In this document: positions 26,945 to 34,721 of the stretch, piece after piece
How positions within the stretch are numbered: the first letter of the stretch is position 1
Layout of the letters: each line of letters begins with the position of its first letter
Source: CAZGKW01 sp964526295
GTDB lineage: Bacteria; Planctomycetota; Phycisphaerae; FEN-1346
Assembly (NCBI GenBank): GCA_964526295.1
Contig: CAZGKW010000008.1
Coordinates: 77,913 to 141,912 of the forward strand
DNA: 64,000 nt
Direction: 5' to 3'
The notes under the pieces: generated by a model
The model's database searches: none
What the model saw: the letters and a program-made list of their open reading frames with translations, nothing else
Told to the model about the DNA's origin: nothing
Program-made: the position numbers and the translations under genes

Positions 26945-27985
26945 ATGTTCATCGACGAGGCCGAAATCTACGTCAAGGCGGGCGACGGCGGGGACGGGTG
27001 CGTCTCCTTCCGCCGCGAGGCCGGCGTCCCGCGGGGCGGCCCGAACGGCGGCGACGGCGGCAAAGGGGGCGACGTCATCCTCCGGGCCCTGCCCGGACTC
27101 GACACCCTCCTCGACTTCCGCGGAAGACACCACTGGCGGGCCGAGGACGGCCGGCCCGGGCGCGGCAAGGACCAGTTCGGACGCAGCGGCGCCGACCTCG
27201 TCATCGACGTCCCGCCCGGCACGCTCGTCCACGACCTGCGCCTCGGCATCCTCATCAAGGACCTCGACCGGCCCGGCCTGGAGGTCGTCGTCGCCCGCGG
27301 CGGCAAGGGCGGACGCGGCAACAAGGCCTTCGCCACCGCCACCAACCAGACACCCCGCCACTCCGAGCCCGGCCGGCCCGGCGAGGAGCGGCACCTGAGG
27401 CTCGAGCTGAAGCTCATCGCCGACGTCGGCCTCGTCGGCCTTCCGAACGCCGGCAAAAGCACCCTCCTGTCGCGCCTGTCGGCGGCCCGGCCCAAGGTGG
27501 CCGACTACCCCTTCACGACCCTCCAGCCTCACCTCGGCATCGTCAAGGCCGGCCCGGAGCGGCGGTTCGTCATGGCCGACCTGCCCGGCCTCATCGAGGG
27601 GGCCCACCAGGGCGTGGGTCTGGGCGACGAGTTCCTGAAGCACATCGAGCGGACGAGGGCCCTGGTGCACCTCGTCGAGATCGAGCCGCACACCGGCCAG
27701 ACGCCCGCCGGGGCGTACCGGGCGATCCGGGCCGAGCTGGAGGCCTACAGCCCGGCCCTGGCCGAGAAACCCGAGCTGGTCGTCCTGACGAAGGCGGACC
27801 TGTTGCCGGGCGACGCCGAACCTCGGCTCGAGCTGGCCGCCGCGATCGACCGGCCGGTGGTCGCCATTTCGAGCGTCTCGGGTGAGGGGCTCGACCGGCT
27901 GCTTGCCGGCATCGTGGAGCTTCTCGACCGGTCGGCCGCCCCCGCCGAGACGCCCGCCCGGCCGCCGTGGGAGAGGGAGCGATGA
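26945..27985 (+). CDS. obgE: Obg family GTPase
   Basis: The product is 346 residues. The Gly-rich Obg fold spans residues 1-158 (MFIDEAEIYVKAGDGGDGCV). The G domain follows: GLPNAGKSTLLSRL (P-loop), FTTLQPHLG (G2), DLPGLIEGA (G3), TKAD (G4) and SSVSGEG (G5). It binds the large ribosomal subunit late in assembly and responds to the stringent alarmone in other bacteria. There is no long C-terminal OCT domain. The ATG at 26945 is chosen because the family begins exactly there; upstream in-frame sequence is the repeat. The stop overlaps coaX as ATGA. Confidence 0.96.
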   Translation: MFIDEAEIYVKAGDGGDGCVSFRREAGVPRGGPNGGDGGKGGDVILRALPGLDTLLDFRGRHHWRAEDGRPGRGKDQFGRSGADLVIDVPPGTLVHDLRLGILIKDLDRPGLEVVVARGGKGGRGNKAFATATNQTPRHSEPGRPGEERHLRLELKLIADVGLVGLPNAGKSTLLSRLSAARPKVADYPFTTLQPHLGIVKAGPERRFVMADLPGLIEGAHQGVGLGDEFLKHIERTRALVHLVEIEPHTGQTPAGAYRAIRAELEAYSPALAEKPELVVLTKADLLPGDAEPRLELAAAIDRPVVAISSVSGEGLDRLLAGIVELLDRSAAPAETPARPPWERER

Positions 27986-28749
27986 GCCGACTCCTGGCCG
28001 TCACCCTGGGCAATACGACCGCCGCCGCGGCCGTCGCGACCGACGGCCGGCTCGGTGAGGCCACGCGCGTGCCGGTCCGCGACGTCGAAGCACTGCGGGC
28101 GGCCCTGGAGGCATTCAGGTCCGCGTCCGCCGAGGGGGAGGCGCCCGTCGCCGCAGCGTCGGTCAACCCGCCCGTGCTCGGGACGTTCGCCGAGCTGGCG
28201 AGGGAGGTGACCGGCCGCCCGCCCCTGGTCGCCGGCCGCGACTTCCCCATCCCCATCCAGACCGACGTCGATGCGCCCGAGAAGGTCGGCGTCGACCGGT
28301 TGCTCGCGGCCTTGGCGGCGCACCGGCGCTGCGGCAAGGCCTGCATCGTCATCGACGCCGGCACGGCCGTCACCGTTGATGCGGTGAGCGTCGAAGGCGT
28401 CTTCCTGGGCGGCGCGATCTTCCCCGGCCCCGGTCTCATGGCCCGGTCGCTGGCCGAAGGGACGGCCCAGCTCCCGCTCGTCGGGCCCGACCGCCTGAGC
28501 ATGCCGCCGCGGGTCATCGGCAGGAACACCGAGGAGGCCATCCGCGCCGGCGTCATGAGGGCCCTGGCGGGCGGTATCGTCGGCCTCGTCGAGGGCATGA
28601 CCGACGAGATGGGCAAGCGGCCCGTCGTCTACATCACCGGCGGGTATGCACCGACGCCCGCCGAAGGAGTTGACGACCCCTGGACCGTCGCGCCGGAGCT
28701 GGTCCTGGAGGGGCTGGTCCTGGCCTGCCGCGAGTCGCCGGAGCGGTGA
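27982..28749 (+). CDS. coaX: Type III pantothenate kinase-like protein
   Basis: The product is 255 residues, the normal size. Type III PanK phosphorylates pantothenate in the first step of coenzyme A synthesis. KVGVDRLLAALAAHRR and CIVIDAGTAVTVDAV match the family, and GGAIFPGPGLMARSLAEGTAQLP is its usual central motif. The N-terminal phosphate-binding motif reads LLAVTLGNTTAAAAV: the Asp normally found in the DxGNT motif is replaced by Thr. Activity may be altered or lost, or the enzyme may use a different residue. It overlaps obgE (ATGA) and the mnmE-like gene (GTGA). Confidence 0.88.
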   Translation: MSRLLAVTLGNTTAAAAVATDGRLGEATRVPVRDVEALRAALEAFRSASAEGEAPVAAASVNPPVLGTFAELAREVTGRPPLVAGRDFPIPIQTDVDAPEKVGVDRLLAALAAHRRCGKACIVIDAGTAVTVDAVSVEGVFLGGAIFPGPGLMARSLAEGTAQLPLVGPDRLSMPPRVIGRNTEEAIRAGVMRALAGGIVGLVEGMTDEMGKRPVVYITGGYAPTPAEGVDDPWTVAPELVLEGLVLACRESPER

Positions 28750-29894
28750 GCGGCGGCGCGACGAGTGCGTTCGCCGTCCTGACGCCGCCGGGCCGGGGGG
28801 GCATCGCGGTCCTTCGCTGCACCGGCCCGCGCGCCGCCGATGCGGTCTGTGCGTGCTTCAGAGCGGCGGGGCGTTACGCGGAGCCGCCCGAGCCGGGGCG
28901 GCTGGCCTACGGCCACGTCGTCGATGCCGATGGGTGGCCGCTCGACGAGGTCATTCTCTACCGCGCCGCCGCCGACCGCTTCGAGGTCAACTGCCACGGG
29001 GGCCCGGCCGCCGTCCGGGCCGTCCGTGCCCGCCTCGCGGCATGCGGCCTGGCCGAAGTCGGCGCGGATGAGCTCTTGGTCCTCGAAAGCGGCCCTTGGA
29101 TCGAGCGGGCCGCCCGTCGGATGCTCCGGGAGGCCCGGACGCCGCCGGCCGCCCGGGTGCTCGTCGATCAGCTCGGCGGCGCGCTCGCGGCCGAGATCGA
29201 GCGGGCGATGGAAGCCCTCGCGGAGGAGCGGCCCGGTGAAGCCGCGGAGGTGCTTGACGCCCTCCTGGCGCGGTGGCGGACACTCGGGCGGCACCTCGCG
29301 CGGCCGCCGCGCATCGCCGTCGCCGGCCGTCCCAACGTCGGCAAGAGCACCCTCCTGAACCGCCTCCTGGGCATGGAACGGGCCCTTACCAGCCCCCAGC
29401 CGGGCACGACCCGCGACTATCTCGACGCCCCCGCCTCCTTGGGCGGCCTCCCCGCCGTCCTTGTCGACACGGCCGGCCTGCGCGAGACCGACGATGAGGT
29501 CGAGCGGTCGGGCGTCGAGCGGGCCGGCCGCCAAGCCGAGACGGCCGACCTGGTGGTCTATCTGCTCGACGCCACGCAAGGAGAGACGGAGGAGGATCGG
29601 TCGGCGCTGGCCGCCCTCAGGGAACGCGCCCTCGCGGCGTGGAACAAGATCGATCTCGCGCCGCCGCCGGCGGGAGGGCCACCGGGCGCTCGGGCGATCT
29701 CGGCCCTCTCGGGCAACGGGCTCTCGGAGTTGATGGGTGCGATCCTCGCGCGGCTCGACTACCGCCCTGCCCCGCCCGGCACGGCCGTGCCGTTCACGGC
29801 CGAGCAGGCCGAATCGCTCGAAGCGGCCCGGCAAGCGATCGCCGATGGACAACTCCGTACCGCCCGCGACCACCTCGGGCCGCTCCTCACGTGA
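28746..29894 (+). CDS. mnmE: MnmE-like GTPase lacking the C-terminal CxGK motif
   Basis: The product is 382 residues, against about 450 for typical MnmE. The start is GTG, overlapping the coaX stop. The N-terminal formyl-THF-binding domain is recognisable (AVLTPPGRGGIAVLRCTGP). The G domain is intact: GRPNVGKSTLLNRL (near 194), GTTRD, DTAG and NKID. The usual EFTxRAFxNGK segment is absent, and the C-terminus ends in RTARDHLGPLLT without the catalytic Cys of CxGK. MnmE with MnmG normally modifies wobble uridine in tRNA. This copy may be a GTPase paralogue with another task. Confidence 0.85.
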   Translation: MSGGATSAFAVLTPPGRGGIAVLRCTGPRAADAVCACFRAAGRYAEPPEPGRLAYGHVVDADGWPLDEVILYRAAADRFEVNCHGGPAAVRAVRARLAACGLAEVGADELLVLESGPWIERAARRMLREARTPPAARVLVDQLGGALAAEIERAMEALAEERPGEAAEVLDALLARWRTLGRHLARPPRIAVAGRPNVGKSTLLNRLLGMERALTSPQPGTTRDYLDAPASLGGLPAVLVDTAGLRETDDEVERSGVERAGRQAETADLVVYLLDATQGETEEDRSALAALRERALAAWNKIDLAPPPAGGPPGARAISALSGNGLSELMGAILARLDYRPAPPGTAVPFTAEQAESLEAARQAIADGQLRTARDHLGPLLT

Positions 29895-29995
29895 GCCATT
29901 CGACACGGCTTCGGCGCGGTCGGTCTCCGTGCCGAACGCCTTAGGAGCCGGGAAGACGCGGCGGGCGTGGAGACCCGCCGCGCGCCTGTCTATAG

Positions 29996-30038
29996 CCTCC
30001 CTCTCCCCTGGCGGGAGAGGGGCGGGGTGAGGGGGACG
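29996..30038 (-). repeat. 43-bp palindromic repeat, copy 1 (intergenic)
   Basis: The sequence contains complementary arms built on CCCTCTCCCC and GGGGAGAGGG-type runs. Read on the minus strand it is nearly identical to the 43 bp at 61128-61170 inside mtaB, differing by one base swap and one compensating indel pair. It lies in the 163 bp gap between the convergent mnmE-like and rseP genes, where it could also act as a bidirectional terminator. Confidence 0.75.
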
Positions 30039-30057
30039 ACGGCTGTGGCCCAGCCTC

Positions 30058-31935
30058 TCAGCCGAAGTACCACTCGATGAGGCGCACGATGTCCTGCCAC
30101 GTAACCAGGACGAAGAGCGTCAGGATGGCGATCCAGGCGACCGTCCAGATGGCGTTGCGGATCTTCATGCTGACCGGGCTGCCCTTGACCGCCTCGATGC
30201 CCAGGAACAGGACGTGCCCCCCGTCGAACGGCGGAAGGGGCAGGAAGTTCAGGACGGCGATGAAGACGCCGATGATGGCCCAGAACTCCATCAGCGTCCC
30301 GATGCCCTTGGCCGCCACCTGCCGCGACACGTCGACGATGCCGATCGGGCCGGCGACGGCGGTGGGCTTGACCTGGCGGCGGATGAGCTGCCGCAGGTTC
30401 CAATAGGCCCGGCGGACCCACAGGGCGGCCTGCTTGAAGCCCCGGCCGACGGCCGTCAGGGGGTTCGTGACCCGGGGCAGGGCGATGTACTCGGGTTCCG
30501 GGACGGCGCCGGCCAGCGTGACCTTCTCGGGCGGCTCCTTCGCCACCTGGTACCGGAGGGTCTGCTGCACCCCGCCGCGCTCGACGACAACCGGCACGGC
30601 TTTCTCGAGGGCATCCCACTCCAGGAGCCTGAGGAGCTGCTGCCAGTTGGCGACCCGCTCCGTGGGATCTTCGCCGACGCCCACGATGCGGTCGCCCCGC
30701 TCGAAGCCCGCCTCGGCGGCCGGGCCGTCCGGGTCCACGTAGCCGACGATCGGCTCGTCGGCCGCGGTCTGCATCCGGACGCCGATCACCGGGGGCTCCT
30801 GCCCTTCCGGGAGGTGCGGGACGGGCTGGACGCTCACTTCCTGCGTCTCGCGCGAGAAGAGCAGGCCGGTCGTGCGTCGAACCCGGACTGTGATGGGCAT
30901 CCCGGCCCCGGCCTCGCGGACGGTCTCCTGGAGCTCTTCCATGCTGGGCCAGTCGACCTCGCCGACCGCCACGATGAGATCGCCCGGCTTCAGGCCGACC
31001 GTCTCGGCGGGGGAGCCCGGCTTGACGTCGCCCACCAGGGTAGGGGGCATCATGCCCAGGTCGTAGATGGTCTGGTCGTCCGGGGCGACGGTGAGGGTCT
31101 CCTCGCGTCCGTCGCGTTCGATCTTCAGCTCGACCGCGGCGTCGCCCGCTTCTTCGAGGCGGGCCTCCACGTCCCGCCACAGGTCGACGGGCCCCCCGGC
31201 GACGGCGCGGACCCTGTCGCCCCGCTCCAGGCCCACCTGGTCCGCCGGAGACGGGCGGCCGAGCGAATCGCCGAACACCTTCACCACGTGCGTGGACGAG
31301 AGCGGCGCGATGCCGATGACGGGGAACATATCGCCTTCGGCGGTCCGGACGGTCTTGGTGATCCGCTCCGGCGCGGCGGTGCCCTCGACGGGCCGCTCGA
31401 CGGTCAGGGAGATCTCCTCGTCGGCGTCCGAGAGGGCGATCGCCATCTGGACGTCGGTGAACGACTGGACGGGTCGGCCCTCCACGGCCACGATGCGGTC
31501 GCGTTCCTGGAAGCCGGCCTGATCGGCGGGCATGCCGGGGACCACGTTGCCGATGACGGGCGAGGGGGCCTGAATGCCGACGACCGGGGCCAGGGCAAAC
31601 AGGACGATCGCCAGCACCAGGTTCATCGCCACGCCCGAAGAGAACACGATGGCCCGCTGCCACGGGGGTTTGTTGCACAGGGCCCGGGGGTCGTCCTTGG
31701 CCTCGTCGTCGGGATGCTCGCCCGGCATGTCGACGAACCCGCCGAACGGGATGGCCCGGATGGAGTACTCCGTCTCGCCCCGCTTCCACTTGACGATGGG
31801 CGGGCCCAGAAAAATGGCGAACCGCCGGACCAGGACCCCGAACCGCCGGGCCGCCAGGAAGTGGCCCAGCTCGTGGACCAGGATCACCAGCCCGAACGCA
31901 ATCCCTACCTCGACGATGTGTATGACGTCAGACAC
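30058..31935 (-). CDS. rseP: Site-2 (RseP-like) intramembrane zinc metalloprotease with four PDZ domains
   Basis: The product is 625 residues from a GTG preceded by GGAGG. It cleaves membrane-spanning substrates such as anti-sigma factors. VHELGHFLAARRFG (about 20-33) is the zinc site and NFLPLPPFDGGHVLFLG near residue 565 is the second metal motif. Four PDZ-like units lie between: VPGMPADQAGF, RPSPADQVGL, KPGSPAETVGL and DPDGPAAEAGF mark their ligand loops. Usual RseP has two PDZ domains and about 450 residues. The start lies 31 bp inside the dxr 3' end, the standard dxr-rseP order. Confidence 0.92.
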   Translation of the reverse strand: MSDVIHIVEVGIAFGLVILVHELGHFLAARRFGVLVRRFAIFLGPPIVKWKRGETEYSIRAIPFGGFVDMPGEHPDDEAKDDPRALCNKPPWQRAIVFSSGVAMNLVLAIVLFALAPVVGIQAPSPVIGNVVPGMPADQAGFQERDRIVAVEGRPVQSFTDVQMAIALSDADEEISLTVERPVEGTAAPERITKTVRTAEGDMFPVIGIAPLSSTHVVKVFGDSLGRPSPADQVGLERGDRVRAVAGGPVDLWRDVEARLEEAGDAAVELKIERDGREETLTVAPDDQTIYDLGMMPPTLVGDVKPGSPAETVGLKPGDLIVAVGEVDWPSMEELQETVREAGAGMPITVRVRRTTGLLFSRETQEVSVQPVPHLPEGQEPPVIGVRMQTAADEPIVGYVDPDGPAAEAGFERGDRIVGVGEDPTERVANWQQLLRLLEWDALEKAVPVVVERGGVQQTLRYQVAKEPPEKVTLAGAVPEPEYIALPRVTNPLTAVGRGFKQAALWVRRAYWNLRQLIRRQVKPTAVAGPIGIVDVSRQVAAKGIGTLMEFWAIIGVFIAVLNFLPLPPFDGGHVLFLGIEAVKGSPVSMKIRNAIWTVAWIAILTLFVLVTWQDIVRLIEWYFG

Positions 31936-33074
31936 CTCTTGGTTTCCTCCCGGGCCCAGGTCTCGACCGCCAGGATATCGTCCAGCGACGGCTCCGCCGT
32001 CCAGTCGTGTATCTCGAGGACCCGCTCGACGAGCGGGACGATGTCGGTGAACCGGATCCGGCCCTCCAGGAACGCCTCGACGGCCGTCTCGTCGGCCCCC
32101 GAGAGGACCGCCCCGAGGGTCCCTCCCCGCCGCACCACCTCGAAGCCCAGCCGGAGGGCGGGGAACCGGTCCGTATCCGGCTCCTCGAACTCCAGCCGCC
32201 CCAGGGCCGCCAGGTCCAGACGCGGCCATGGCGCCTCCCGGCGCTCCGGGTACGTCAGGGCGTACTGGATGGGCGCCCGCATGTCGGGCGGCCCGAGCTG
32301 GGCCACGACCGAGCCGTCCACAAACTCGACCAGCGAGTGGACCGTCGACTGGCGATGGACGAGCACGCGGACCTCGTCGGCCGCCAGCCCGAACAGGTGA
32401 TGGGCCTCGATCACCTCCAGGGCCTTGTTCATCAGCGTGGCCGAGTCGACGGTGATCTTGCGGCCCATCGACCACGTGGGGTGGTCGAGGGCGTCCTCGG
32501 CCGTGACGTCGTCCAGCTCATGGCGGGGTCGGCGATAGAACGGCCCGCCGCTCGCCGTCAGGACGACCCGGCGGACTTCTTCGCGTCGACCGGAGGCCAT
32601 GGCCTGGAAGATCGCCGAGTGCTCGCTGTCGACCGGGAGGACCTCGGCCCCGGCCTCGCGGGCCTCGCGCATGACGAGCCGCCCGGCCATGACGAGGCTC
32701 TCCTTGTTCGCCAGGGCCAGCCGCTTGCCCGCCCGGACGGCGGCCAGGGCCGCCGGCAGCCCCGCCCCGCCGACGATCGCCGAGACGACGACGTCGACCT
32801 CGTCCGAGGCGGCCGCCGCCGCCAGCCCCTCCGGACCGACGAGCACCTCGGGCCGGCACCCGGCCGGGAGGGCGTCCTCCAGCGCCAGGGCCCGCTCGTG
32901 GTCCCGGACACAGACCACGCCCGCGCCGGTCTCGGCGGCCTGCTCGGCCAGGAGCTCCACGTTGTTCCCGGCGGCCAGGGCGACCGGGCGGAACTCATCC
33001 CCCAGCGAGCGGACGACCTCCAACGTCATCCGGCCGATGGAACCGGTGGAACCCAGGATGGCAAGGGTCGGCAA
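31905..33074 (-). CDS. dxr: 1-deoxy-D-xylulose 5-phosphate reductoisomerase
   Basis: The product is 389 residues from a TTG start. It makes 2-C-methyl-D-erythritol 4-phosphate with NADPH in the non-mevalonate isoprenoid pathway. The N-terminal motif ILGSTGSIGRMTLEVVR binds NADPH. ANKESLVMAG, VLPVDSEHSAIFQAM, LTASGGPF and HPTWSMGRKITVDSATLMNK hold the substrate and metal residues. Its 3' end overlaps the rseP start by 31 bp. A TTGAAA/TACACT promoter lies just upstream, so the start near 33074 is firm. Confidence 0.96.
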   Translation of the reverse strand: MPTLAILGSTGSIGRMTLEVVRSLGDEFRPVALAAGNNVELLAEQAAETGAGVVCVRDHERALALEDALPAGCRPEVLVGPEGLAAAAASDEVDVVVSAIVGGAGLPAALAAVRAGKRLALANKESLVMAGRLVMREAREAGAEVLPVDSEHSAIFQAMASGRREEVRRVVLTASGGPFYRRPRHELDDVTAEDALDHPTWSMGRKITVDSATLMNKALEVIEAHHLFGLAADEVRVLVHRQSTVHSLVEFVDGSVVAQLGPPDMRAPIQYALTYPERREAPWPRLDLAALGRLEFEEPDTDRFPALRLGFEVVRRGGTLGAVLSGADETAVEAFLEGRIRFTDIVPLVERVLEIHDWTAEPSLDDILAVETWAREETKRCLTSYTSSR

Positions 33075-33112
33075 GGCCTCACGCTCCGCCAGGCTTCAGG
33101 GGCAGGGAACCG

Positions 33113-33141
33113 AGTGTACGCCCGCCGGGCGCCGGTTTCAA
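33113..33141 (-). promoter_or_regulatory. Candidate promoter for dxr-rseP
   Basis: On the minus strand TTGAAA (33136-33141) and TACACT (33113-33118) are 17 bp apart, 39 bp before the dxr start. Confidence 0.6.
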
Positions 33142-33268
33142 TGGCGAAGCCCGCCGCGGGGAGGCGAGGCCTGCGGGCCGACGGCAAGGAGCATTCCGGG
33201 CGGAATGAATCCTTTCCCGACCCGGGGCGTCCAATACAATAGGAAAGACGAACCCGGAGGACTAGCAG

Positions 33269-33979
33269 ATGGTCTGCCTGCGAAGCGGCCGCGCCCTACT
33301 TGTCCTGGCGGCGGTCCTATCGGTCGCGGGGGCGGCCGGGTGCGGGGGGCCGCGATACGTCTATTTCCGGCCCGCCCGCGAGACACATCGGCCCGTCGAC
33401 GACTACGCCCCCGAGGGCGAGGAGAAGCTCCCGCCCGAGGCCGGGGACATCGACGTCGGCGTGGCCGCCCGTGGCGTGGTGCGGGGCAAGAAAGACGAGG
33501 TCCCGGAGGAGTCGGTCCACGTCCACCTGGACGTGGCCAACCGCGGGGCCGAGCCGTTCGTCCTGGAGCCCGCCGGTGCCAGGCTGATCGACGACGAGGG
33601 CAACGAACGGGCCGGGGCACGCCTGGAGAACGCCGCCGAGGACGGCGCGCCGCTCGCCCTGCCGCCGGGCAAGAAGGCCAAGTACACGCTGGCGTTCGAC
33701 CTGCCCCGCGGCACGCAGTTCGAGAGCATCGGGTCGTTCCGCGTCCGCTGGCCCTACCGGTACGGCGACCGGGGCTACACGGCCGAGACGAAATTCATCA
33801 AAATCGAGGAGGTCGAGTACGACTACTACCCTGGTCCCTACTACGGTCCTTACTACGGCCCCTACCACTACTACCACCCCTCTTACTACTGGCATTACCC
33901 CTACCACTACCCCTATTACTACCGGCCGTGGTACGGGCGGTGGAACATCCATCTGGGGTACATCCACCACGGTCACTGA
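33269..33979 (+). CDS. Lipoprotein with Tyr/His-rich C-terminal tail
   Basis: The product is 236 residues. The lipobox VAGAAGC gives a lipid-anchored mature protein. Residues 60-165 form a single beta-rich domain (VHVHLDVANRGAEPFVLEPA, FRVRWPYRYG) that looks immunoglobulin-like. The last 50 residues are dominated by Tyr, Pro and His (for example PYYGPYYGPYHYYHPSYYWH), similar to tails seen on some outer-membrane or metal-associated proteins. No family is recognised. GGAGG precedes the ATG. A TACAAT at 33235-33240 could be its -10, though no good -35 is visible. Confidence 0.8.
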   Translation: MVCLRSGRALLVLAAVLSVAGAAGCGGPRYVYFRPARETHRPVDDYAPEGEEKLPPEAGDIDVGVAARGVVRGKKDEVPEESVHVHLDVANRGAEPFVLEPAGARLIDDEGNERAGARLENAAEDGAPLALPPGKKAKYTLAFDLPRGTQFESIGSFRVRWPYRYGDRGYTAETKFIKIEEVEYDYYPGPYYGPYYGPYHYYHPSYYWHYPYHYPYYYRPWYGRWNIHLGYIHHGH

Positions 33980-34037
33980 GGTGGGCGGCGGTCGGCGCCA
34001 CGGTCGGCGGTCAGCAGATTGAGAGGGCGGTTCGAGG

Positions 34038-34601
34038 CTACTCAGCCTCACCGGCCTTGGTGTCGGCTTTGTCCAGCGAGCCTTTTTCTTTCGACTTGCC
34101 TGTGGCCTTGGCTTCGCCCTCGGCCGGTTTTTTGGCGGGCTTCTTCCGGGGCTTGGATTCGGTCTTGGCCTCAGGCTCAGGCTTGGTTTCGTGGGCCTTC
34201 TGGGCGGGTTTCGCTTCGGCCTCGGCCTTCGCCGGCTTGGACGACTCGGCGGGCTTTTCCTTCGTTTCAGCCTTCGCCGGAGGCTTCGCCGCGGGCTTGC
34301 TCTTGGCCTTGGCCTCGGCGGCCTTCTTCTTGGGGGCGGGCGGTCTTCGCTTGGCCTGGACCTTCTTGCGGGCCTCGTCGGCGTCCTTGACGGCCTGGCG
34401 GGCGTCCCACTTGAACTTCTTCTGGAATTTTTCGACCCGCCCGGCCGTGTCCACGAACCGCTGCTGGCCCGTGTAGAAGGGATGGCACTTTGAGCAGACC
34501 TCGACGGCCATCTCCGGGATCGTGGCCCGCGTGGTGAAGGAGTTCCCGCAGCCGCAGGTGACGCGGCACTCGACGTAGTCGGGATGGATGTCGGCTTTCA
34601 T
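34038..34601 (-). CDS. rpmE: 50S ribosomal protein L31 with long Ala/Lys/Pro tail
   Basis: The product is 187 residues. Residues 1-72 are L31 type A with its zinc cysteines (VTCGCGNSF and VCSKCHPFYTGQQRFVDTAG). The following 115 residues are an almost pure Ala/Lys/Pro/Glu tail (KPAKAEAEAKPAQKAHETKP). Normal L31 stops near residue 70. The tail resembles histone-H1-like or nucleic-acid-binding tails and is probably disordered. It reads in one frame with no stop and ends in EGEAE. It is expressed from a good promoter at 34691-34718. Confidence 0.93.
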   Translation of the reverse strand: MKADIHPDYVECRVTCGCGNSFTTRATIPEMAVEVCSKCHPFYTGQQRFVDTAGRVEKFQKKFKWDARQAVKDADEARKKVQAKRRPPAPKKKAAEAKAKSKPAAKPPAKAETKEKPAESSKPAKAEAEAKPAQKAHETKPEPEAKTESKPRKKPAKKPAEGEAKATGKSKEKGSLDKADTKAGEAE

Positions 34602-34690
34602 GGCTCGACCTCTTCGGGGCCCGTACGGGCGGTTCGTCCGTGCGTCTCGCCGGACCCTTGACCGACCGACCCGGCGGGCAAAGATGCGTA

Positions 34691-34718
34691 TTATACGCCG
34701 GGATCGACCGGATGCAAG
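34691..34718 (-). promoter_or_regulatory. Candidate promoter for rpmE
   Basis: On the minus strand TTGCAT (34713-34718) and a perfect TATAAT (34691-34696) are 16 bp apart, 90 bp upstream of the L31 start. Confidence 0.65.
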
Positions 34719-34721
34719 GCC

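Noticed and set aside
33820..33960. Short repeated TACTAC-like units, considered as a CRISPR or tandem repeat.
   Set aside because: The repeats are codons for a Tyr-rich lipoprotein tail, with no regular spacer.
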